This document shows positions 7,407 to 13,120 of a stretch of 15,864 bases of DNA, piece by piece; within the stretch, counting starts at the first letter, position 1, and the number at the start of each line of letters is the position of its first letter. Location of the stretch: the NCBI GenBank assembly GCA_024653225.1, contig JANLGA010000041.1, positions 1-15,864 of the forward strand, in the 5' to 3' direction. Source of the stretch: Bacillota bacterium (GTDB taxonomy: Bacteria > Bacillota > Sulfobacillia > JABLXB01). Under the pieces are notes generated by a model. It had not been told where the DNA came from. It made no database searches and saw only the letters and a list, made by a program, of their open reading frames with translations. The translations under genes and the position numbers were made by a program.

Positions 7407-7580
7407 TTACTTCTTCTCACCACTGATGGCGCCGACCGGGCATACGTCCGCGCACGTCCCGCAGTCGGTGCACTTCTCAGGGTCGATGCTGTACCTGTCG
7501 CCCGCCACGATGGCTCCGTTCGGGCACTCAGACTCGCACGCGCCGCAAGCGGCGCAATCATCGCTGATCTTAAAGGCCAT
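7407..7580 (-). CDS. 2[4Fe-4S] bacterial-type ferredoxin (57 residues)
   Basis: This short gene encodes a clostridial-type ferredoxin, a soluble low-potential electron carrier. Two complete cluster motifs are present: C9, C12, C15 and C19-P20, then C37, C40, C43 and C47-P48, each CxxCxxCxxxCP, with the pseudo-twofold GAI repeat after each (22-24 and 50-52). Length is typical for the family. The ATG at 7580 has AAAGGGGGG about six bases upstream, a strong Shine-Dalgarno site. It stands about 160 bases after the NifU-like gene and about 50 bases before the riboswitch, so it may have its own promoter. No dedicated redox partner is visible, so the pathway it serves is unknown. A general metabolic role, or delivery of electrons for corrinoid reduction, would be a guess. 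Confidence 0.93.
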   Translation of the reverse strand: MAFKISDDCAACGACESECPNGAIVAGDRYSIDPEKCTDCGTCADVCPVGAISGEKK

Positions 7581-7714
7581 AAGTAACCCCCCTTTCCGGC
7601 ACGGACCTGCGTCAAAAGAGCAAACAAGCTATTCGCCGGTGCACCCGGAAATCCTACCCCTGAGGGCCGAGTTCGGCGAAAGAAGCGAAGCGCACAGCCG
7701 GGACCGTCGCGCCT

Positions 7715-7730
7715 CCCGCCGCCCGGCGGG
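7715..7730 (-). other. Short perfect hairpin after the NifU-like gene
   Basis: On the minus strand CCCGCC, loop GGGC, GGCGGG begins ten bases past the stop of the NifU-like gene. There is no T-run after it. The rest of 7581-7714 holds no open frame I can support and no clear promoter, though an AT-richer patch near 7605-7632 is a possible place for one. Confidence 0.35.
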
Positions 7731-7739
7731 GTCGCGGGG

Positions 7740-7958
7740 TTACACCGCCTCCACGCGCTTCACTTCGGGCACTTCCGCCCTAATCGTCCGCTCTATGGCG
7801 TTCTTCAGCGTCACCCGGGCCATGGGGCAGCCCCCGCACGCCCCTGTCAGCTTCACCTTCACCACTCCGTCGCTGATTCCTACGAGCTCCACGTCACCTC
7901 CGTCGGCCTGGAGGTTCGGCCTTATCCTCGACAGCGCCAGTTCCACTCTATCCTTCAA
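7740..7958 (-). CDS. NifU C-terminal-domain protein (Nfu-type Fe-S carrier)
   Basis: The 72-residue product is one NifU C-terminal domain. IRPNLQADGGDVELVGI at about 12-28 leads into the strand KVKLTGACGGCPMA, whose C41-x-x-C44 pair binds a bridging [4Fe-4S] cluster between two subunits. Proteins of this kind carry clusters to target apoproteins. There is no scaffold (IscU-like) domain and no A-type domain. The TTG at 7958 is the likely start: it overlaps the upstream AIR synthase-like stop as TTGA, and a GAGGG lies twelve bases before it. The coupling suggests it is made in fixed ratio with that enzyme, but the enzyme's family is not known to need an Fe-S cluster. The next gene downstream, after about 160 bases, is a ferredoxin, a possible client. 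Confidence 0.9.
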   Translation of the reverse strand: MKDRVELALSRIRPNLQADGGDVELVGISDGVVKVKLTGACGGCPMARVTLKNAIERTIRAEVPEVKRVEAV

Positions 7959-9058
7959 CGCGATGTCACACCCTCTCTCGATAATGGCCGGCCATCACGC
8001 AGTCGCCCCGCGCCCCCGCCCCGCATGGAAAGGAGCCGTTCCCTGGCTGCCCAGATGTGGTCGGACTCGGGCGGACCGACGGGGAACTCGGTTCCGCCCG
8101 CGACCAGCACGCGGGGCCCGCACGTGAATTCGCCTATCACACCCGCCTCCACCCCGGCGGTTCGCAACACATCCACGACCTCAAGGGCGTTCGCCTTCGG
8201 GGTCGCTATCAGCATTGCCCCGCTCGAGACTATCCTGAGCGGATCCACCCCCGCGACCCCGCATATCGCGGCAGTCTCGCGCCTGACCGGTACCTCGGGC
8301 AACCTGATCGTGAAGCCCAGCCTCCGTCCACCCGCGGACCCCGCCTCGGCCATCTCGTAGGCCGCGCCTACTATCCCGCCCTCCGTGACGTCGTGCATGG
8401 CGGTCGCACCGGCCTCGGCCGCGACCAATCCCTCCCGGACCACGCTGATCGATTTCAGGAACCCTCGCGCCTCCTCGACCACGGCCTTTCCCACGATCGG
8501 TTCCAGGACGTCTGCGAAATCCGCGGCCAGGATCGCGGTGCCCTCGAGCCCCGCGGCCTTGGTCATTATCATAGCATCCCCAGGGGACGCGCCCGCCTTC
8601 GTGATCAGGCGCTCCCGCGCTACGAGGCCGACCGCCGTCGTCGAGACGAGCACCTGGCGGACCGCGGCGGTGACCTCCGTATGCCCTCCCAGCAATTCCA
8701 CCCCTATCTCGTCGGCCGCCGCCTCGATCCCGTTCATCAGCCGCTCGAGGTCTCGGCCCCGCGAGCCCTCCGGGAGCAGGATGGTGGACAGCACCCCGAC
8801 GGGCTCGGCGCCGTTGGCCGCGAGGTCGTTGCAGGAAATGTGCACCGAGAGCCAGCCGATCTCCTCGTCGGCCCCGGTGATGGGGTCGGTTGACATGACC
8901 ACCAGCATCCCCGACGCGTCGAGAGCGCACGAATCCTCCCCGATGGAGGAGTGGAGCACGACCTCCTTCCGGACTCTGCCCTTCTTGCTCAGGACCAACC
9001 GCGCCAGCATGTCCACCGGCAGCTTCCCGATTCGGAAGGTCCCGCGGTCACCGGCCAT
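7955..9058 (-). CDS. AIR synthase-related protein (HypE-like PurM superfamily), function unknown
   Basis: The 367 residues fit the two-domain PurM/HypE/SelD/ThiL superfamily, whose members bind ATP and phosphorylate or activate a substrate. Visible landmarks are IGEDSCALD near 39-47 and VVMSTDPITGADEEIGWLSV, which carries metal/ATP-binding Asp residues. Then come SCNDLAANGAEPVGVLSTILLP, the GGHTEVT segment, and HDVTEGGIVGAAYEMAEA at the start of the second domain. The closest general pattern is HypE, which dehydrates the thiocarbamoyl group in hydrogenase maturation. HypE proteins end in a conserved Pro-Arg-Ile-Cys that accepts this group; this protein ends in GVTSR with no C-terminal Cys, and no hyp genes are nearby. 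A hydrogenase role is therefore unlikely. The ATG at 9058 follows a GGGGGAGA run and overlaps the end of the S-component gene by 11 bases. The NifU-like gene follows in a TTGA overlap. Confidence 0.8.
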   Translation of the reverse strand: MAGDRGTFRIGKLPVDMLARLVLSKKGRVRKEVVLHSSIGEDSCALDASGMLVVMSTDPITGADEEIGWLSVHISCNDLAANGAEPVGVLSTILLPEGSRGRDLERLMNGIEAAADEIGVELLGGHTEVTAAVRQVLVSTTAVGLVARERLITKAGASPGDAMIMTKAAGLEGTAILAADFADVLEPIVGKAVVEEARGFLKSISVVREGLVAAEAGATAMHDVTEGGIVGAAYEMAEAGSAGGRRLGFTIRLPEVPVRRETAAICGVAGVDPLRIVSSGAMLIATPKANALEVVDVLRTAGVEAGVIGEFTCGPRVLVAGGTEFPVGPPESDHIWAARERLLSMRGGGAGRLRDGRPLSREGVTSR

Positions 9059-9587
9059 GCTCTCTCCCCCTCAGCAGGAGCGCGGGGAATGCCCGCCTGA
9101 TCGCCGACGACACGGCCCAGGCGGCGGTGATACCCACCATCGCCTGCACAAGGTTCTGCGCTGTTTCCACGGGGACGGCCGCCCTCCCGTACAGTACCCA
9201 TGCCCCGCCCGCGTAGCCTGACATCATGAGCCCGGCACCGTAGAAGAGCGCGGCGAAGTCCCTGGCCCCGCCGCGACCGTCCGACAGCCGTCCTATTACG
9301 TAACCCTCCAAACCGTGTACTACGAGGCTGACCGGTGCCCAAACCAATAGACCAAGCACGATGTCCGCCAGCGCCGAACCCACGCCGCCCACGGCCGCGC
9401 CGAGCCGTCCGCCCCCGAGCAGCGCGGCGGTGCACAACACCGCCTCCCCGAAATGGAACCTCAACCCGGTCCCGAACGCGGGCACCCTAACGAAGAATGT
9501 CGCGGCGACGACGGTGAGCGCCGTCATCACCGCGGCGAAGCATATCTCCCTGGATCTCGATGAAAGCAAGAGGTGGTCACCCTTCAC
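9048..9587 (-). CDS. ECF transporter S component, vitamin-type substrate unknown
   Basis: The 179-residue, very hydrophobic product resembles ECF-type S components, the membrane proteins that bind a vitamin or precursor and dock on the shared EcfAAT energising module. The pattern FHFGEAVLCTAALLGGGRLGAAVGGVGSALADIV at about 45-77 is typical, with a Gly-Glu (47-48) at the start of a helix and a Gly-rich helix after it. The WAPVSLVVHGLEGYVIG stretch at about 83-99 matches the conserved WAP...KGLEG region of the YpaA/HmpT-like group, with His where Lys is common. About five or six membrane helices are plausible. The GTG at 9587 has GGAGGGGGG about eight bases upstream and slightly overlaps the MFS gene stop. 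A longer start at 9710 adds an Arg- and Gly-rich, non-conserved leader and was rejected. No ecfA or ecfT genes are present, as is usual for group II systems. Confidence 0.8.
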   Translation of the reverse strand: MKGDHLLLSSRSREICFAAVMTALTVVAATFFVRVPAFGTGLRFHFGEAVLCTAALLGGGRLGAAVGGVGSALADIVLGLLVWAPVSLVVHGLEGYVIGRLSDGRGGARDFAALFYGAGLMMSGYAGGAWVLYGRAAVPVETAQNLVQAMVGITAAWAVSSAIRRAFPALLLRGREHGR

Positions 9588-10857
9588 GCCGGACACCCCC
9601 CTCCATGCCCGCCGGCCCGCCGTCGAGGTCACCGCCCAAGCGCGCCGCCGCCCCCAACGCGGCCGTCCCAATGGCGGCGCTCCCGGCCCACATGCAGGTC
9701 GCCAGCCCACTTGCTTTGGACACGGCGCCGAAAGAGAGTGAACCGACCGTGGTTCCGACGGACGACCAAGCGGCGTCCAGCCCTGTCGCCACCGGGCGCT
9801 CCTCGACCCCGGTGGCCGAGGCTATGAGCAGCATCGAGAACACCGGCACCATGCCGGATGCGGCTCCCATGACGGCGCAACATCCAGCCAGGACGAGCGG
9901 CCGGGTCGCCGTCCCGGCCAGGGAAGCGACGACCATGGCGGCGCAGCTCGCGACAATGCACGCGGGCATCGCGACCGACGCCCTCGTGCGATTGACGAAC
10001 GCGCCGGATCCCAAGCGAAGAGCCGTCATGGCCGCCGTGCGCGCCGTCACCAGCATCCCTATGGACGCCGGTCCGAGGCCGAGGTCTTCCAAGAACAGCG
10101 GGAAAAACGTGTCAACGAGTGCGTAGAACGCGAACGTGACGAACGTCATCGCCATGGAGAATCGCAGTACCGGCTTTCCCAGGAGCCGGCGGACAACGGA
10201 CAACGAGTCCGGGATCGCCCCGCCGAGGGCGTCCCTCGCGTTACCTGCATTGCTCCGGTGCGGCAACCGCCCACACACGCCGAAAGCCACGGCGGACAGC
10301 ACCCCGCTCGCCGCGAATACCGCCCGGTACCCGGCGTATTGGGCCAGCAGCCCGCCACAAGACGGACCCAGTACCGCTCCCAGTGTGTTCAGTGACATTA
10401 CCACCCCGAGAATGGCCGGCCGGTCGCGTTCGGGTATCACCTCTGTCAGGTATGCGGCCTGGGACGGCCAGAAAACCGCGTGACTTAGACCGAAAAGCAG
10501 TTGCGGCGCCGCCAGCACCCAGGGATGTCGGCTCATAGCATGTAGGGCGCCGGCTGCTGCGCCGCCGGCGAATGCCAGCCTGAAGACCAGGGATTTCCCC
10601 CGGCGGGACGCCGCGACCCCGCCCGGGATACTCGACACGATGAACAGCAGCGCCGGGATCGTGTTCAGTATTCCCACGAATAGCTCGTCGCCCCCAAGCT
10701 GCCGGGCGTACAGGGGCAGAAACGGGATGCACAGGTTCCACGTGCAGCCCTGGATGAGCGTCAGGAGGCAGACCGTCGCCAACTCTCCGCCCCTACCTGC
10801 GAGTCTCTCGTTCAGCCTCTCCCCAAGCCGTCCACCGAGGCCCATGGAGCGCGCCAA
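9577..10857 (-). CDS. Major facilitator superfamily transporter
   Basis: The 426-residue product has about twelve hydrophobic segments in two halves with a basic, hydrophilic loop in the middle (around residues 200-225), as in MFS carriers. After the first helix pair, GGVAASRRGKSLVFR near 79-93 is the loop 2-3 signature region, with basic residues in the expected places. The PSQAAYLTEVIPERDRPAILGVVMSLNTLGAVLGPSCGG region near 130-170 matches the helix 4-5 part of drug- and sugar-type exporters. Nothing identifies the substrate. The TTG at 10857 has GGGGGG seven bases upstream, while the internal ATG at 10845 has no Shine-Dalgarno site. It is the first gene of the minus-strand block, and its stop overlaps the S-component start by 11 bases, so the two are probably cotranscribed. 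Confidence 0.88.
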   Translation of the reverse strand: MARSMGLGGRLGERLNERLAGRGGELATVCLLTLIQGCTWNLCIPFLPLYARQLGGDELFVGILNTIPALLFIVSSIPGGVAASRRGKSLVFRLAFAGGAAAGALHAMSRHPWVLAAPQLLFGLSHAVFWPSQAAYLTEVIPERDRPAILGVVMSLNTLGAVLGPSCGGLLAQYAGYRAVFAASGVLSAVAFGVCGRLPHRSNAGNARDALGGAIPDSLSVVRRLLGKPVLRFSMAMTFVTFAFYALVDTFFPLFLEDLGLGPASIGMLVTARTAAMTALRLGSGAFVNRTRASVAMPACIVASCAAMVVASLAGTATRPLVLAGCCAVMGAASGMVPVFSMLLIASATGVEERPVATGLDAAWSSVGTTVGSLSFGAVSKASGLATCMWAGSAAIGTAALGAAARLGGDLDGGPAGMEGGVRREG

Positions 10858-10940
10858 CGACCGACCCCCCGTCCGCCGGGCGTCCGTACCTCGCCCGTCA
10901 CGCCGCCGACCGCCTCCCGCGAGGCACGAGTCCCGCGGCC

Positions 10941-10979
10941 CCTTCAGTGTTCGCCGTTACCGTGGCAACACCTTCAGTC
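10941..10979. promoter_or_regulatory. Candidate operator: imperfect dyad between two direct repeats
   Basis: In the divergent gap between the MFS gene and butyrate kinase, the octamer CCTTCAGT occurs twice, at 10941-10948 and 10971-10978, 30 bases apart. Between them GTTACCGTGGCAAC (10956-10969) is an imperfect dyad with five of seven pairs matching. This arrangement could bind a regulator of either gene. No known regulator motif is recognised. Confidence 0.3.
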
Positions 10980-11006
10980 GCCGGCGCGAGAGGAATACCC
11001 TCCCGC

Positions 11007-11036
11007 ATTATCGAATAGACGAGGTTGGCCTGCCAG
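11007..11036 (-). promoter_or_regulatory. Candidate sigma-70 type promoter for the minus-strand MFS-led block
   Basis: On the minus strand CTGGCA (11036-11031) and GATAAT (11012-11007) match the -35 and -10 consensus at four and five of six positions, spaced 18 bases. Transcription would start near 11000 and leave a leader of about 140 bases before the TTG at 10857, holding the dyad and repeats at 10941-10979. The remainder of 10858-11123 contains no gene I can support. Confidence 0.3.
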
Positions 11037-11123
11037 GGGCCATGCGGCTTGCGGCATTTGTACTGGACCTGAACGGCACGCCGTCCGCTGAACCGAAGTT
11101 TAAGGTCGTTAGGAGGCATCGAG

Positions 11124-12236
11124 ATGGGAAGGGGCGACCCCATGATCCTTGCAGTCAACCCGGGCTCGACTTCGACCAAGGTCGCACTATACGAGGGAGA
11201 GGATTGCGTTTTCGAGGAGTCGGTACAGCACAGCGTGGAGGAGCTGTCGAGGTTCGGCAGTTTCTCCGAGCAGTACGAGTACCGAAAGGGGCTCATCATT
11301 GACGCGCTAAACCGAAGGGGTTATGGGCTCGAACAGATCGCGGCGGTAGTGGGCAGAGGCGGCCTGTTGCGCCCGCTGGAGGGCGGCACATACTCCGTGA
11401 ACGACGCCATGATATACGATTGCCTGAACCGCCCGATGCGACAACACGCCTGCAACCTCGGCGCCCCCATCGCCAACGAGATCGCCAGGCAAGCGTCCGT
11501 TCCCGCCTACGTCGTGGACCCCCCTTGCGTGGACGAGTTCGACGACATCGCACGGGTGAGCGGGCTGCCCGAAATACCAAGGGAGTCCCTGCTCCACGCG
11601 CTGAACCTCAAGGCGGTGGCCCGCCGCGCCGCGAACGACCTCGGCAGGAAGTACGAGGACCTCAACCTGGTCGTAGTCCACCTCGGCGGGGGATTCTCGA
11701 TCACAGCACACCGAAAGGGCCGTATGGTTGACGGCTCCGACGCGTCATCGTCGGGAGCTTTCGCCCCCGAACGCGCGGGCGACTTGCCCGCGATGGGCCT
11801 CATCAACATGTGCTTCTCGGGAAAGTACACTCACAAGGAAATGCAGCAGAAGATGATGGGCAAGGGCGGCCTGGTCGCCCATCTCGGGACCAACAGCGGC
11901 ATGGAGGTGGAGAGGCGCATCCAGGCCGGCGACAAGCGCGCCGAACTCGTCTATCGCGCAATGGCTTACCAGGTCGCGAAATGGATAGGCCAGATGGCCG
12001 TGGTGCTCGACGGCGTGGTGGACGCGATCGTCATAGGGGGCGGGCTCGCCCATTCCAGGCTGTTCATAGGCTGGATCAGGGAGAAGACCGAATGGATCGC
12101 CCCCGTCATTGTCTACCCCGGGTCAGATGAGATGAAAGCGCTCGCACTCGGGGCACTCAGGGTGCTCCGCGGCGAGGAAAGGGCCAAGCAATATGTGTCC
12201 GCGAGTCCGATTCCGGGGGTCGCGTCGGCGGACTGA
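11124..12236 (+). CDS. buk: Butyrate kinase
   Basis: Butyrate kinase (acetokinase family) interconverts butyryl phosphate plus ADP with butyrate plus ATP; some members prefer branched-chain acids. The 370-residue length fits the family. Motifs in order are ILAVNPGSTSTKVALYE near 8-24, VVGRGGLLRPLEGGTY near 72-87, and then HACNLGAPIANEIA. The DPPCVDEFDDIARVSGLPEI stretch follows, with VVVHLGGGFSITAHRKGRMVD after it, and GLVAHLGTNSGMEVERRI and VIGGGLAHSRL lie near the C-terminus. The ATG at 11124 has TAGGAGG seven bases upstream; a second ATG at 11142 is possible but less well placed. It stands alone: no phosphotransbutyrylase gene is adjacent, and a strong hairpin follows. Butyrate itself may not be the physiological substrate, since relatives serve branched-chain amino acid breakdown. 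Confidence 0.93.
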   Translation: MGRGDPMILAVNPGSTSTKVALYEGEDCVFEESVQHSVEELSRFGSFSEQYEYRKGLIIDALNRRGYGLEQIAAVVGRGGLLRPLEGGTYSVNDAMIYDCLNRPMRQHACNLGAPIANEIARQASVPAYVVDPPCVDEFDDIARVSGLPEIPRESLLHALNLKAVARRAANDLGRKYEDLNLVVVHLGGGFSITAHRKGRMVDGSDASSSGAFAPERAGDLPAMGLINMCFSGKYTHKEMQQKMMGKGGLVAHLGTNSGMEVERRIQAGDKRAELVYRAMAYQVAKWIGQMAVVLDGVVDAIVIGGGLAHSRLFIGWIREKTEWIAPVIVYPGSDEMKALALGALRVLRGEERAKQYVSASPIPGVASAD

Positions 12237-12273
12237 CGCGGCAACCCGCCCGTGAGGACCTCCCGGTGCTTCC

Positions 12274-12319
12274 GCCCCGGCACTCCCTCCGAGGGATCTC
12301 TCTTCGGGGAGGCCGGGGC
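12274..12319 (+). terminator. Long GC-rich hairpin after butyrate kinase, probable terminator
   Basis: GCCCCGGC (12274-12281) pairs perfectly with GCCGGGGC (12312-12319). Inside, CTCC pairs with GGAG and CCGA with TCGG, around an 11-base loop, giving about 16 pairs with small bulges. The tail TGTGTTCTC is T-rich but not a clean T-run. It starts 37 bases after the buk stop and fits a terminator separating buk from the kinase gene. Confidence 0.6.
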
Positions 12320-12344
12320 TGTGTTCTCCCGCCCGACCCGCGCT

Positions 12345-12373
12345 TTGTGGCGAGTACCTGCATGTGGTACGAT
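12345..12373 (+). promoter_or_regulatory. Candidate extended -10 promoter for the histidine kinase and rsmD
   Basis: TTGTGG (12345-12350) and TACGAT (12368-12373) are 17 bases apart, and TG lies just before the -10 hexamer as in extended -10 promoters. Transcription would start near 12380, right before the GAGGGG Shine-Dalgarno site at 12381-12386, leaving a very short leader. It lies just after the buk hairpin. Confidence 0.4.
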
Positions 12374-12396
12374 CTGCTGTGAGGGGATGTGGCTTG

Positions 12397-13116
12397 GTGA
12401 CCCGAAAGCGTTCAGTCGTCGGAAAAGGGAGGATGGGGCGGGACCTCCTCTTGGCGGTTTGCCACGAGCTTCGCACGCCCGTGACATCTATCCAGGGTTG
12501 CCTCGAGGCGCTTCTCGACGGCGTCGCGGAGGGCGGGCCGCGGTTGCGCCGGTGCCTCGAGATGATGTGCGAGGAAACCAGGAGACTGAACAGGTTGATT
12601 GACGACCTATTCGAATACGCGAGACTCGAAGCGGGAGATTTCAGCATGCGCTTCGACGTTCACGATCTCGCGGATGTGGCTCGCTCTTCACTGGAGAATG
12701 CCGCGGTGTCGGCCGAAAGGGCGGGGGTCTCGCTGGAGGCCCGCGTCCCAGCCGGGGGCATAATGGTGAGAATGGACAGGGACCGGATCCGACAGGTATT
12801 CGACAACTTGCTCGATAACGCCATCCGGTTCACGCCGAAGGGCGGTCGCGTGACCCTCGCCGTGGGCACGAACGGACCCGAAGCGGTCGCGTCGGTGGAA
12901 GATACCGGGATGGGGATTGACCCCGAGGACCTACCACGTGTATTCGAGAGGTACTACAGGGCACCCGCCGCGCGGGCCGTCGCGGGGGTGAAGGGAGCGG
13001 GCCTGGGACTCGCGATTTGCCGCCACCTGGTCGAGGCTCATCGCGGACGGATCTGGGTGGAGAGCGAACCGGGAAAGGGTTCGATTTTCCGGTTCACCCT
13101 GCCCCTCGGGGGGTGA
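12397..13116 (+). CDS. Soluble histidine kinase core lacking a sensor domain
   Basis: The 239-residue product consists almost only of the dimerisation/phosphoacceptor domain and the ATPase domain of a HisKA-type sensor kinase. The H-box is CHELRTPVTSIQG with the phospho-accepting His at about 23. The N-box is RQVFDNLLDNAIRFTPKGG near 130-148, the G1 box VEDTGMGIDPEDLPRVFERYYR near 166-187, and the G2 box GAGLGLAICRHLVEAHRG near 199-216. All catalytic residues expected for autophosphorylation are present. There is no membrane segment, PAS, GAF or HAMP domain; only about 20 basic residues precede the H-box. No response regulator gene is adjacent, so it is an orphan here. The GTG at 12397 lies ten bases after GAGGGG; the TTG at 12394 is an equal alternative. 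The still earlier GTG at 12364 lies on the candidate -10 box and has no Shine-Dalgarno site. Confidence 0.9.
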   Translation: MTRKRSVVGKGRMGRDLLLAVCHELRTPVTSIQGCLEALLDGVAEGGPRLRRCLEMMCEETRRLNRLIDDLFEYARLEAGDFSMRFDVHDLADVARSSLENAAVSAERAGVSLEARVPAGGIMVRMDRDRIRQVFDNLLDNAIRFTPKGGRVTLAVGTNGPEAVASVEDTGMGIDPEDLPRVFERYYRAPAARAVAGVKGAGLGLAICRHLVEAHRGRIWVESEPGKGSIFRFTLPLGG

Positions 13117-13120
13117 ACGG

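Noticed and set aside
7340..7627. A 95-codon minus-strand open frame across the ferredoxin and riboswitch.
   Set aside because: It has an Arg/Ala-rich product with no motif, while the overlapping 57-residue ferredoxin has both cysteine cluster motifs and the riboswitch elements explain the rest.
7605..7670. Possible promoter for the ferredoxin (TAGGAT as -10, TCGCCG as -35).
   Set aside because: The -35 match is only three of six positions and the TAGGAT box is ordinary; not strong enough to annotate.
10898..11299. A 133-codon minus-strand open frame in and beyond the MFS/buk gap.
   Set aside because: It runs antisense into the conserved 5' end of buk, has no family motif, and its composition is like other out-of-frame readings in this GC-rich DNA.
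12364..12396. An earlier GTG start for the histidine kinase at 12364.
   Set aside because: It would overlap the candidate -10 box, has no Shine-Dalgarno site, and adds only eleven non-conserved residues.
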